From NCBI GenBank assembly GCA_003252105.1, contig QKDL01000068.1:1-54322 (forward strand): a DNA stretch of 54,322 nucleotides, written 5' to 3'. The notes under the pieces are model-generated. The model did not search any database. It saw only the letters and a list, made by a program, of their open reading frames with translations, and was not told the origin of the DNA. Within the stretch, counting starts at the first letter, position 1. Each line of letters opens with the position of its first letter. Shown here piece by piece: positions 1 through 8,053 of this stretch. The stretch comes from Arcobacter sp. Lineage in GTDB: Bacteria > Campylobacterota > Campylobacteria > Campylobacterales > Arcobacteraceae. The translations under genes and the position numbers were made by a program.

Positions 1-144
1 ATATAGATAAAATAGACTATTTGACAAATAATATTATATTTTAGAATATTTTTTAAATAAATTTCAATTTAAAAATTATAATATATACTACTTATTAAAT
101 ATTTGATTATAAATAAATTTTTGCAGTACGTCTTAACTTTATCG
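1..144. other. AT-rich spacer at left edge
   Basis: This stretch is almost entirely A and T. It has no open frame of useful length, no Shine-Dalgarno followed by a start, and no strong hairpin. I see no gene here. Confidence 0.6.
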
Positions 145-690
145 ACTTTCTTTTGTGAAAAAGAAAGTAGCCTGTGCTTGCACTCTCTTTGAGAAAGAAA
201 ACATCCCACAAGTTTCAAAGCCGAAGGTTCCCTCGCTTATTATTTATCTCTTTTGAGTGCCTAAAAACTTGCTAAAATGTGCTCCCTGCACATTTCTTAA
301 CGCTTCAAACAGTTTAGTCACTTGTTTTCAAAAAAGACAAATAAACACTCGGCTTCTCAAATGCGGGAAAGGGGAAATTGACCTCTGCATTTTTTTGTAC
401 CATTTTATTTGAATTGGTGTGATACTCAATAACTATTTTAAAAGTTTGTGACTAGGGTATTTAGTCCAGACTTTGTTGAAGCCGGAAGTTTTTAAATAAT
501 TTTCGGAAAAGACTGAGGACATGTTTGACTGGATAAAGGTGACTGAATGTCACGTTTAGGAAGGAGTCCCGCAGGTCAGAAAACTTATTTGAAAACTGGA
601 GGGAACTTTAGCTTCAACAACTCGTCTGGTTGCTTTTTGTCTTACTTTTTACAACTAAAAAGTGAGAAAGCGGAGAGCTTTGCTCTACAA
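145..690. other. Hairpin-rich noncoding element of about 550 bp
   Basis: The block is less AT-rich than its flanks and full of local inverted repeats. A perfect 10-bp stem pairs 145-154 with 159-168 (loop GTGA). An 8-bp stem pairs 275-282 with 288-295 (loop TCCCT). Others are 450-454/462-466, 539-543/549-553 (GTGAC/GTCAC), a 10-bp stem with one G-T pair at 641-650/657-666, and 674-678/682-686. The two edges carry similar hairpins with A/T tracts. A 61-codon frame at 547-732 starts 7 nt after AAAGG, but it runs through these hairpins and looks unlike a folded protein. The block could be a structured RNA, a dispersed repeat or a decayed mobile element. My impression that similar segments recur in other genomes is memory, not checked here. 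Confidence 0.45.
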
Positions 691-760
691 GACAGATGCA
701 TACAGTTTAAACTATCTAAAAATAAAATTTAATTCACTTATAAAAAAATCAATTAACCCC

Positions 761-1654
761 TCAATCAATTAACTTCTTATGCAACCTATCAATCTTAAAA
801 GTCTTTGCAACCCCTGTTAATGATAAATAAGCCCTTTTGCTTATACCCAAAGGAACCTCTGCTGGTATCCCTATATTTTTTTTGGTTTCTAGCATATTTT
901 CTCTTGGAAAATCAAACTCTGTACATCCAATACATGGCATCCCTACTCTAGTTTTTGTACTTACATCATTCCATAATATTTTGTTACAATTTGAGTGTGT
1001 CATAGGGCCTCGACAACCTTGTTCGTAAAAAAGACATCCCTCTTTTTCTCCAAAGTTTTTTGCTTCTACTTTCCATTCAAAATACTCATTTCTTGTACAA
1101 CCATGATGAGCTAAACCGTAATACAACTCTAAAGGTCTTCCATACTCATCAAGTTTCATTTTCCCATAATCTTTAAGTGTAAACATTGTTTGAAAAATCC
1201 ATTCTGGATGTACAGGACAACCGGTGAGATTTATAATAGGATGTTTTAAACCATACATATTATCTATTTCAAGTGATTTCTCTAAACCATCAATATCATC
1301 ATTATAGATAAATCTACTATGAATCCCACCATAAGAAGCACATGAACCAATAGCAATAATATATTTTGATTTTTTTACTAAAGTGTTAAATAAATCATAT
1401 GTAGATGAATTTGAGATCTGATAATACTTTTTATTAGCACTTATTGCACCCTCAACCAATAAGAAGTCTATTTGTATATTTTTTTCTAAAACTTCATTTA
1501 AAGTGATATCTTCTGATAAAGAAGGATGATAAATCAAGTCGAAACTATCTAAAAATAGCTTCATTCTAGATGCATTTGCACTTAGAAAAGAGTGTGTATT
1601 ACCATTGCAAGTTATTGCTTGTAGCCATAAAACTTTTGGTTTTTCATTATTCAT
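761..1654 (-). CDS. [NiFe]-hydrogenase small subunit, cytoplasmic group-2-like
   Basis: This 297-aa protein is the iron-sulfur electron-transfer subunit of a [NiFe] hydrogenase. It has no Tat signal peptide, so it should be cytoplasmic. Likely cluster ligands are C16, C105 and C146 (proximal), then H183 or H184, C186, C207, C214, C223, C241 and C244 for the other clusters. The usual CxxC near the N terminus reads CNGN, with N19 in place of the second Cys. That matches cyanobacterial HupS-type (group 2) subunits and is not a lesion. The start overlaps the end of the TetR gene by 8 bp, so translation is probably coupled. No large subunit is visible: downstream lies the noncoding element at 145-690. 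The role (hydrogen uptake or sensing) is inferred, and a partner must lie elsewhere. Confidence 0.85.
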   Translation of the reverse strand: MNNEKPKVLWLQAITCNGNTHSFLSANASRMKLFLDSFDLIYHPSLSEDITLNEVLEKNIQIDFLLVEGAISANKKYYQISNSSTYDLFNTLVKKSKYIIAIGSCASYGGIHSRFIYNDDIDGLEKSLEIDNMYGLKHPIINLTGCPVHPEWIFQTMFTLKDYGKMKLDEYGRPLELYYGLAHHGCTRNEYFEWKVEAKNFGEKEGCLFYEQGCRGPMTHSNCNKILWNDVSTKTRVGMPCIGCTEFDFPRENMLETKKNIGIPAEVPLGISKRAYLSLTGVAKTFKIDRLHKKLID

Positions 1655-2237
1655 CAGACTTTAAAGCTCTATAGATATTTTCTGCAACTTGCTCTGAATA
1701 TTCTAAAATATCTTTTTCAAGAACTTTTTCTCCACTTAAAAATGCAAAACCACCAAGTGCACCCATAATAACTGCAAATGCTGGAAAAAAATCTTGTTGT
1801 CTAAACTCATTGTTTGCTGCACCTTCATCAAGTAAAATCATAACCTCTGTTACAAATTCACTTACACATAAAAAGCCTTCACAACCTTGATTAAAAACCT
1901 CTCTATTTGATAGATAAACCCTTAAAAAATATTCAATAACTTCAGGTGATTTTTTTACATTTTCTAAGTATCTTTTAGTAAATACAAATATCTTCTCTTT
2001 TGATGAAATATCCAGCTGATTTATTTCTCTTAATTGTATAGCCAAAATATTTGTTGAGTATTTTATAGCATATTTTGCTAATTCTTCTTTTGATTTAAAG
2101 TAGTTGTACATATTACCAACACTCATACTCATTGCTTTTGCTATATCAGGTATTGTTGTATTATAAAAACCTTTTTTAGAAAAAAGCTTCAATGAACTTT
2201 CTATAATACTATTCTTTTTTTCTTCTTTTGCAGACAA
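1647..2237 (-). CDS. TetR/AcrR family transcriptional regulator
   Basis: This 196-aa protein has an N-terminal TetR-type helix-turn-helix at about residues 27-50 (IPDIAKAMSMSVGNMYNYF) and a helical ligand-binding C-terminal domain. The start codon is TTG, with AAGG about 8 nt upstream; no in-frame ATG precedes it. It is the first gene of a two-gene unit with the hydrogenase small subunit and is divergent from the DeoR gene across a 191-bp gap. The TetR family usually represses neighbouring genes and is released by a small ligand. Here the obvious candidate targets are its own operon and possibly the divergent transporter operon. The ligand cannot be read from the sequence. Confidence 0.85.
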   Translation of the reverse strand: MSAKEEKKNSIIESSLKLFSKKGFYNTTIPDIAKAMSMSVGNMYNYFKSKEELAKYAIKYSTNILAIQLREINQLDISSKEKIFVFTKRYLENVKKSPEVIEYFLRVYLSNREVFNQGCEGFLCVSEFVTEVMILLDEGAANNEFRQQDFFPAFAVIMGALGGFAFLSGEKVLEKDILEYSEQVAENIYRALKSDE

Positions 2238-2293
2238 AACAAGCCTTTATAAAAATTAATTCTTGTTTGATTATATAACTAAAAAAATTAATA

Positions 2294-2309
2294 ATGAATG
2301 AAAGTTCAT
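2294..2309. promoter_or_regulatory. Inverted repeat, possible TetR operator
   Basis: ATGAA and TTCAT are separated by 6 nt in the divergent tetR-deoR gap, about 57 bp upstream of the tetR start. Size and position suit a TetR-family operator. The site is short and may be chance. Confidence 0.25.
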
Positions 2310-2336
2310 AAATACAATTAGCCTTAATCAATTATT

Positions 2337-2373
2337 TAGATGTAATCTAGATGTAATTGTCTAGGTTTATAAT
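2337..2373 (+). promoter_or_regulatory. deoR operon promoter with tandem 11-bp direct repeat
   Basis: TAGATGTAAT occurs twice, at 2337-2346 and 2348-2357, with an 11-bp period that puts both copies on one DNA face. A TATAAT -10 box follows at 2368-2373, so transcription should start near 2380. The repeats would sit around -43 to -23, where an activator or RNA polymerase would contact. Confidence 0.4.
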
Positions 2374-2385
2374 TCCCATGTTTTT

Positions 2386-2425
2386 TTTCGAACGAAAGAT
2401 TTTTTAATAAACACAACGAAAGATT
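2386..2425 (+). promoter_or_regulatory. Probable DeoR/GlpR-type operator
   Basis: TTTCG-AA-CGAAA is an inverted repeat at 2386-2397. The 11-mer AACGAAAGATT occurs at 2391-2401 and again at 2415-2425. CGAAA/TTTCG half-sites are typical of GlpR/DeoR-family operators. The sites lie between the predicted start of transcription and the DeoR ATG, a position that suits autorepression. Confidence 0.5.
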
Positions 2426-2428
2426 ATA

Positions 2429-3193
2429 ATGAAACCAAAAGAGAGACAAGCCTATATTTTAGAAAAAGTTAGACAAGAAAAATTTGCTTCAGTTGAAGAG
2501 CTAAGCAAAATATTTAATGTATCCTTACAATCAATTAGAAAAGATGTAAATGATTTATGTAAAGAGGGACTTTTAAGAAGAGTATATGGGGGAGTTGAAA
2601 TCCCTGCCAAAACTGATAATATTTCTTATACAAGTAGAAAAATCATACATTATGATTCAAAAAAATCTATAGCTAAACTTATAGCAAAGCAGATTCCAAA
2701 CAACAGTTCACTTTTTTTCTCAATTGGAACTACACCTGAGATTATCGCAAAAGAGTTAATCAATCATACAAATCTAAAAATCTTTACAAATAATATAAAT
2801 GTTGCCCTTGTATGTTGTGAAAACCCAACTTTTGAAATAGTTTTACATGGTGGAGTTATAAGAAATAAACATAGAGATATTTTAGGAAATGATATTGAAA
2901 ACTTTTTTAGCTCTTATAGTGTTGATTATGGGATATATGGGGTAGGAGCTATTGAAGAGGATGGCTCATTATTGGATTTTACACATGAAGAGGTACAAGC
3001 TAGAGAAGCTATAAACAAATATAGTAAAAAAGTTTTTCTAGCTGCTGATTTTTCAAAATTTGATAGAAAAGCTTTTATTAGAGGGGGAAATATCTCAATG
3101 GTTGATTCTTTTTTTTGTGATAAGAAACCAAATAAAAACATATGTGATATTTTAGAAAAAAACAAAGTTGAATTATATTTCCCAAACAATTAA
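2429..3193 (+). CDS. DeoR family transcriptional regulator, GlpR-like
   Basis: This 254-aa protein has an N-terminal DeoR winged helix (about residues 5-57, with SVEELSKIFNVSLQSIRKDV as the recognition region). It is followed by the family's C-terminal phosphosugar-sensing domain, with SIGTTPEIIAKEL and HGGVIRNK as recognisable stretches. DeoR proteins of this type are repressors relieved by a phosphorylated sugar or polyol. It is the first gene of a six-gene operon; the ATPase gene starts 10 bp after its stop. The gene order, regulator then sugar-type ABC importer then HAD phosphatase, supports control by the imported substrate or its phosphate form. Its own Shine-Dalgarno (GAAAG) is weak. 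Confidence 0.9.
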   Translation: MKPKERQAYILEKVRQEKFASVEELSKIFNVSLQSIRKDVNDLCKEGLLRRVYGGVEIPAKTDNISYTSRKIIHYDSKKSIAKLIAKQIPNNSSLFFSIGTTPEIIAKELINHTNLKIFTNNINVALVCCENPTFEIVLHGGVIRNKHRDILGNDIENFFSSYSVDYGIYGVGAIEEDGSLLDFTHEEVQAREAINKYSKKVFLAADFSKFDRKAFIRGGNISMVDSFFCDKKPNKNICDILEKNKVELYFPNN

Positions 3194-3203
3194 GGAGTCA
3201 AAA

Positions 3204-4277
3204 ATGGCATATATAAAATTAAAAGATATAAATAAAAAATATGGTAAGAAAATTGTTATAGAAAACCTTAATTTTGAGATTAAAAAAGGAAGCTTTACAG
3301 TTCTTTTAGGACCTTCTGGTTGTGGTAAATCAACTACGCTTAGAATGATAGCAGGACTTGAAGATATAAGTTCAGGTGAGATATTAATAGATGGAAAAGA
3401 TGTATCTAAACTTTCAGCTTCAAAAAGAGGCATCTCTATGGTATTTCAATCGTATGCTCTATTCCCACACCTAAGTGTAAAAGATAATATTCTTTTTGGT
3501 TTAAAAGTGAGAAAAGTATCAAAAGAGGAAAGGGAAAAAAGACTTGAAAAAGTTGTTAAGCTTGTTGGGTTAGAAGGATTATTAGAAAACAAACCTTCTC
3601 AACTATCAGGAGGTCAAAAACAAAGAGTTGCTTTAGCCCGTGCTTTTGTTGCTAAAAGTAAAATTTGTCTTATGGATGAACCTTTATCAAATCTTGATGC
3701 AAAACTTAGACATGAGATGAGAATAGAGATAAAAAAACTTCAACAACAACTAAATATGACAGTCTTATATGTAACACATGACCAAACGGAAGCTATGAGT
3801 ATGGCTGACCATATTATTTTGTTAAATAATGGAAAGATTGAACAAGAAGGAACACCAAAACAATTATATGAAAAAGTTGCAACAACTTTTGTTGGGAAAT
3901 TTATAGGTACACCACCTATGAATATAATTGAAATTAAAAAAGAAAAGGAGAAGATTTTTATAAATAATCAGGAGATTAAAACAACTTACTCAAACCGTAT
4001 CACTGATGAAATTACCTATATAGGGATTAGACCTGAGGATATAACTTTAGGGATAAAAGATAGTGGCTTTTGTGGTGAAATTATCTATCAAGACTATCAT
4101 GGTTCAGACACAGTTTTAGGAATACAATCTATAGATAATGATTTACAAAAGCCTATTTTAGCTCGTTTTAGTAGTGAAACAAATCATAAAAATGGTGATA
4201 GGGTTTGGGTAAATTGGAGTGAATCTAAAATAAACTTTTTTGATTTGCATGGTGAGAGAAGAGATATCTTATCTTAA
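3204..4277 (+). CDS. ABC transporter ATPase, UgpC/MalK type
   Basis: This 357-aa ATPase should energise the importer encoded by the next three genes. It shows Walker A at about residues 36-43 (GPSGCGKS), the Q-loop (VFQSYALFPH), the signature LSGGQKQRVALARA near 134-147, Walker B (CLMDEP), the D-loop and H-loop (YVTHDQTEA), and a C-terminal TOBE-like regulatory domain from about 285. The start is set at 3204 because AGGAG lies 7 nt upstream. The frame is open further upstream (to 3168), but that overlaps the DeoR gene and has no ribosome site. UgpC-type ATPases serve carbohydrate and glycerol 3-phosphate importers. Confidence 0.92.
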   Translation: MAYIKLKDINKKYGKKIVIENLNFEIKKGSFTVLLGPSGCGKSTTLRMIAGLEDISSGEILIDGKDVSKLSASKRGISMVFQSYALFPHLSVKDNILFGLKVRKVSKEEREKRLEKVVKLVGLEGLLENKPSQLSGGQKQRVALARAFVAKSKICLMDEPLSNLDAKLRHEMRIEIKKLQQQLNMTVLYVTHDQTEAMSMADHIILLNNGKIEQEGTPKQLYEKVATTFVGKFIGTPPMNIIEIKKEKEKIFINNQEIKTTYSNRITDEITYIGIRPEDITLGIKDSGFCGEIIYQDYHGSDTVLGIQSIDNDLQKPILARFSSETNHKNGDRVWVNWSESKINFFDLHGERRDILS

Positions 4278-4306
4278 ATAAATTCTAATTAGTAGGAGAA
4301 GAATAT

Positions 4307-5575
4307 ATGTTTAAATTTGTAAAAAAAGCTGCTTTAATCAGTGCTTTAACAGCAAGTTTTTTGTCAAATGCAGTTGCACAAAAAACTGAACTTACAATGT
4401 ATTATCCAGTTTCTGTTGGAGGACCGTTAACAAAAATAGTTGACTCTATGGTTGAAGAGTTTGAAAAAAAGAATCCAGATATTGATGTAAATGCAATCTA
4501 TGCTGGTAACTACAATGATGCAAGAATCAAATCTTTGGCAGCTTTAAAAGCTGGAAAACCTGCCCAATTAGCTGTAATGTTTTCTATCGACATTTATGAC
4601 CTAATTGAGCAAGATGCCATCATCCCTTTTTCTGATGTTGTTAAGTCAAAAGAGGATAAACAATGGCTAGATTCTTTCTATCCAGCTTTAATGGAAAATG
4701 GAACAACATTAGGGAAAGTTTGGGGTATCCCTTTTCAACGTTCTACCATTGTAATGTATTATAACAAAGATGCTTTTAAAAAAGCTGGTCTTGATCCAAA
4801 TAAACCACCTAAAAACTGGGATGAGATGGTATCTATGGGTAAAAAACTTACAAATGATAATCAATGGGGTGTTATGATCCCTTCAACTGGTTACCCATAT
4901 TGGATGTTTGGTGCATTAGCAAAACAAAATGGTGAAGTTTTAATGAATGGTGATGGTACTAAAACATATTTTGATAATCCAAAAGTTATAGAAGCTTTAC
5001 AATACTGGAAAGACTTATCAGCAAAACATAATGTTATGCCAAAAGGTACTATTGAATGGGGAACATTAAGAAAAAATTTCTTAAGTGGAAATACTGCTAT
5101 GATGTGGCATTCAACTGGAAACTTAACAGCTGTTAAAAAGAATGCAACTTTTGATTTTGGTGTAGCTATGCTTCCTGCAAGCCAAATGAGAGGAACTCCA
5201 ACTGGTGGTGGAAACTTTTATATTTTCAAAAAAACTACACCAGAACAAAGAGAAGCTTCTATGAAACTTATCAAATTTATGACAAGTCCTGAAAACTCTG
5301 CAAAATGGTCTATTGGAACTGGATATATTGGTATTTCACAAGATTCTTACAATACACCAGAACTTAAAAAATATGTTGAAGAGTTCCCTCCTGCGAAAGT
5401 TGCAAGAGATCAATTAGAGTTTGCAACTGCTGAATTATCAACATATCAAACAGGAAGAGTTAGAAAAATTCTTGATGATACTATTCAAGCTGTTCTAACA
5501 GATAAAAAAGAGCCAAAAGAGGCTTTAAGTGAAGCTCAAAAACAAGCTACACAATTATTAAGAAACTATCAATAA
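4307..5575 (+). CDS. ABC transporter substrate-binding protein, UgpB-like
   Basis: This 422-aa periplasmic binding protein has a cleavable signal peptide (about residues 1-24, cut after AVA). It belongs to the bacterial extracellular solute-binding family 1 fold. The mature start (TMYYPVSVGGPLTKIVDSMV) is closest to glycerol 3-phosphate and related binding proteins of the UgpB group. AGGAG precedes the ATG. It sits between the ATPase and two permease genes, which completes a UgpABCE-type importer. The ligand is inferred as glycerol 3-phosphate or a similar compound, because a GlpR-like regulator and a HAD phosphatase flank the transporter. A sugar or polyol remains possible. Confidence 0.9.
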   Translation: MFKFVKKAALISALTASFLSNAVAQKTELTMYYPVSVGGPLTKIVDSMVEEFEKKNPDIDVNAIYAGNYNDARIKSLAALKAGKPAQLAVMFSIDIYDLIEQDAIIPFSDVVKSKEDKQWLDSFYPALMENGTTLGKVWGIPFQRSTIVMYYNKDAFKKAGLDPNKPPKNWDEMVSMGKKLTNDNQWGVMIPSTGYPYWMFGALAKQNGEVLMNGDGTKTYFDNPKVIEALQYWKDLSAKHNVMPKGTIEWGTLRKNFLSGNTAMMWHSTGNLTAVKKNATFDFGVAMLPASQMRGTPTGGGNFYIFKKTTPEQREASMKLIKFMTSPENSAKWSIGTGYIGISQDSYNTPELKKYVEEFPPAKVARDQLEFATAELSTYQTGRVRKILDDTIQAVLTDKKEPKEALSEAQKQATQLLRNYQ

Positions 5576-5581
5576 AGGATT

Positions 5582-6448
5582 ATGATGAGACATGTTTATG
5601 GTTGGTTGTTGTTACTTCCTGGATTTATTTTAATTGTAGCTTTTACACACTATCCAACCATAACAACATTTATAAACTCATTTTTTTCCAATCAAACAGT
5701 TATTAAGCCCAAAAAATTTGTTGGGCTTAGTAATTACGAATTTATGTTAAACGACCCTGTATTTTTGCAAACCTTTAAAAATACAATCTATTTTGCACTT
5801 ACAACGGTACCATTATCAATAGCAATTGCTTTGGCAATGGCTATGTTTGTACAAAATAAAATAATAGGACGATCTATTGTAAGACTAGCTTACTTTACAC
5901 CAACAATTTTACCTATGGTTGCAGTTGCAAATATATGGCTATTTTTTTATGCTCCTGAGATTGGCTTGATTAACCAGATTTTTCAATATTTTGGAATTGA
6001 ACAAGTAAACTTTTTAGGGGATACAAATTTAGTATTAGGATCAACTATAGTTATGACTGTTTGGAAAGAAGCAGGTTTTTTTATGATATTTTATCTTGCG
6101 GCATTACAATCTATTCCTAAAGAGCTTCTGGAAGCTGCTAAGATAGAGGGTGCTTCTCCTTGGATTAGTTTTTGGAAAATCACTTTTCCTTTACTGATGC
6201 CAACCACTTTTTTTGTGATGATTAATGCTTTAATCAATTCATTTAAAATGGTGGATCATCTATTTATTTTAACAAAAGGTGGACCAGATAATGCTTCTAA
6301 CCTTTTACTTTATTATATCTACGATGTTGCCTTTTCATTTTTTGATTATGCTTATGCTGCAACACTGACAATAGTTTTATTGCTTTTATTGATTGTTGTT
6401 TCACTTATTCAGTTTGGATTACTTGAAAGAAAAATACACTACAAATAG
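5582..6448 (+). CDS. ABC transporter permease, UgpA-like
   Basis: This 288-aa inner-membrane permease has six predicted transmembrane segments. The first covers about residues 7-27. The cytoplasmic EAA coupling loop reads EAAKIEGASPWISFWKITFP (about residues 182-201). The C-terminal region carries FKMVDHLFILTKGGP, common in MalF/UgpA permeases. It begins 6 bp after the binding-protein stop with AAGGA just upstream, so it is in the same transcript. It should pair with the permease at 6456-7253 to form the channel. Confidence 0.92.
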   Translation: MMRHVYGWLLLLPGFILIVAFTHYPTITTFINSFFSNQTVIKPKKFVGLSNYEFMLNDPVFLQTFKNTIYFALTTVPLSIAIALAMAMFVQNKIIGRSIVRLAYFTPTILPMVAVANIWLFFYAPEIGLINQIFQYFGIEQVNFLGDTNLVLGSTIVMTVWKEAGFFMIFYLAALQSIPKELLEAAKIEGASPWISFWKITFPLLMPTTFFVMINALINSFKMVDHLFILTKGGPDNASNLLLYYIYDVAFSFFDYAYAATLTIVLLLLLIVVSLIQFGLLERKIHYK

Positions 6449-6455
6449 GAAAATT

Positions 6456-7253
6456 ATGAGATTACTACAAAAAATATCAACTTATACCTTAGCAATAATT
6501 TGGATACTTCCATTAATCTATACTTTTTGGGCAGCTTTTCATGAAGAGAAATATTCTTCAAATTTTACACTATTTGCTCCTTTGAGTATTCAAGCTTTTT
6601 ATGATGCTTGGATTCAAGCTCCATTTTTACAATACTTAACAAATACTTTTCTTTTGGTTACTGTGATTTTAATTGGACAGTTAATCTTATGTACTCTTGC
6701 TGCTTATGCTTTTGCAAAGTTTGATTTTTATGGAAAAAATATTGCATTTTTTTTGGTATTGATGCAACTTATGATTATGCCTGAAAACTTGATTATGGAA
6801 AACTATAAAACAATCGCTGATTTTAATCTTATTGATACAACTTGGGGTATGGCTATACCTTATATTGCTTCTGCTTTTGGGATTTTTTTACTTAGACAAA
6901 CATTTAAAACTATTCCAAATGAGCTTGATGAAGCTGCAAAAATAGAAGGGTGTTCTCCTATTGGGATTTTATTTAGGGTTTATATTCCCTTATCAAAACC
7001 AACTTATTTGGCTTATGCTTTGGTTTCTGTTTCATATCACTGGAACAATTTTTTATGGCCACTTATAATTGCAAATTCAAATGAGGTAAAACCTCTAACA
7101 GTAGGACTTGCAATCTTTGCTGCTCCAGAATCAGGAGTGCAATGGTCAACAATATCAGCTGCAACACTAATCTCTGTTGCACCTTTACTTTTAGCTTTTT
7201 TAATATTTCAAAAGCAATTTGTTAACTCATTTTTACATACAGGAATTAAATAA
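6456..7253 (+). CDS. ABC transporter permease, UgpE-like
   Basis: This 265-aa permease has about six membrane spans and the EAA loop EAAKIEGCSPIGILFRVYIP, which should dock on the ATPase. The start at 6456 is chosen because TAGGA sits 6-10 nt upstream; an upstream in-frame start at 6393 lies inside the previous gene and has no ribosome site. Length and motifs match UgpE/MalG partners. Its stop overlaps the start of the HAD phosphatase gene by one base. Confidence 0.92.
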   Translation: MRLLQKISTYTLAIIWILPLIYTFWAAFHEEKYSSNFTLFAPLSIQAFYDAWIQAPFLQYLTNTFLLVTVILIGQLILCTLAAYAFAKFDFYGKNIAFFLVLMQLMIMPENLIMENYKTIADFNLIDTTWGMAIPYIASAFGIFLLRQTFKTIPNELDEAAKIEGCSPIGILFRVYIPLSKPTYLAYALVSVSYHWNNFLWPLIIANSNEVKPLTVGLAIFAAPESGVQWSTISAATLISVAPLLLAFLIFQKQFVNSFLHTGIK

Positions 7254-8035
7254 TGTATAGATGTTTAGAAGATATAGAGTTTATTATATTTGACTTAGAT
7301 GGAGTCTTTTATAGAGAGGATGAAAAAATTGATGGAACAAAAGAGATAATAGACTTTTTAGATAAGAAAAATATTGATTACTGTTTTTTTACAAATAATT
7401 CAAACTATAAAACAGATAGATATAAAAATAAACTTCTAAAAGGTGGAGTTGATGTATCAGAAGATAAAATATTTACTACAACTAAACTAATACAACACTA
7501 TTTAGAGGAAAATTGTCCAAAAGATATATATGTACTTGGAAGTGACCAACTAAAAAATACACTTTATAAGAAATATGAAAAAAACTCAACAAACCCTGAT
7601 TTTATAGTTATAGGAATGGATAGTTATATTACATTAAAAGATATTTCAAATACAATAAATCTAATTGGAGAAAACACTAAAATAATTGCAGCAAATCCAG
7701 ATAGATTAATCCCTTTAAAAGATAGATTTGAACTTGAATGTGGAATTATAAATAGCATTATCTCTGAATTTACAAATAAAGAGATTACAATAATCGGAAA
7801 ACCAAATAGTTATGGATATGAAACTATACTAAAAAAGTTTAATAAAGAAAAAGAAAAAACTATGATGATTGGTGATACTTATGATACTGATGTTTTAGGT
7901 GCAATAAATTCTAAAATAAATCCTGCTTGGATAAAAACTGGAAATAAACTTCCTAAGTATGTAGTAAAAAAAGATTTTATGATTTTTGATTCGTTGATTG
8001 ATTTAAAAGAAAAATTAGAAGAAGCAAAGAGGTAA
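7253..8035 (+). CDS. HAD-IIA phosphatase, NagD/phosphoglycolate-glycerolphosphatase type
   Basis: This 260-aa cytoplasmic hydrolase carries all HAD motifs: I at D14/D16 (FDLDGVFY), II FFTNNS, III a Lys in IIGKPNSYGYE, and IV GDTYDTD. The layout is that of the NagD (HAD class IIA) family, whose members remove phosphate from nucleotides, phosphoglycolate or glycerol phosphate. Translation is coupled to the permease gene through the TAATG overlap. Being last in a UgpABCE-like operon, it probably dephosphorylates the imported compound or a breakdown product; that is inference. A hairpin at its stop codon ends the operon. Confidence 0.88.
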   Translation: MYRCLEDIEFIIFDLDGVFYREDEKIDGTKEIIDFLDKKNIDYCFFTNNSNYKTDRYKNKLLKGGVDVSEDKIFTTTKLIQHYLEENCPKDIYVLGSDQLKNTLYKKYEKNSTNPDFIVIGMDSYITLKDISNTINLIGENTKIIAANPDRLIPLKDRFELECGIINSIISEFTNKEITIIGKPNSYGYETILKKFNKEKEKTMMIGDTYDTDVLGAINSKINPAWIKTGNKLPKYVVKKDFMIFDSLIDLKEKLEEAKR

Positions 8036-8045
8036 AACCTCTTTG
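8025..8045. terminator. Hairpin terminator between convergent genes
   Basis: A perfect 9-bp stem (8025-8033 with 8037-8045, loop AAA) overlaps the stop codon of the HAD gene and lies just beyond the acnB stop. The following sequence is T-rich but not a clean T tract. It probably ends transcription from both sides. Confidence 0.6.
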
Positions 8046-8053
8046 TTTCGTTC

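Noticed and set aside
547..732. 61-codon frame with AAAGG 7 nt upstream of its ATG
   Set aside because: It runs through several hairpins of the noncoding element, has unusual composition, and matches no protein family I know. I treat it as part of the element, not a gene.
1597..1608. Loss of the second Cys in the N-terminal CxxC of the hydrogenase small subunit
   Set aside because: CNGN is the normal form in HupS-type group 2 subunits, so it is not a damaging mutation.
3168..3203. Longer N terminus for the transporter ATPase
   Set aside because: It overlaps the DeoR gene and has no ribosome site, whereas AGGAG is well placed before the ATG at 3204.
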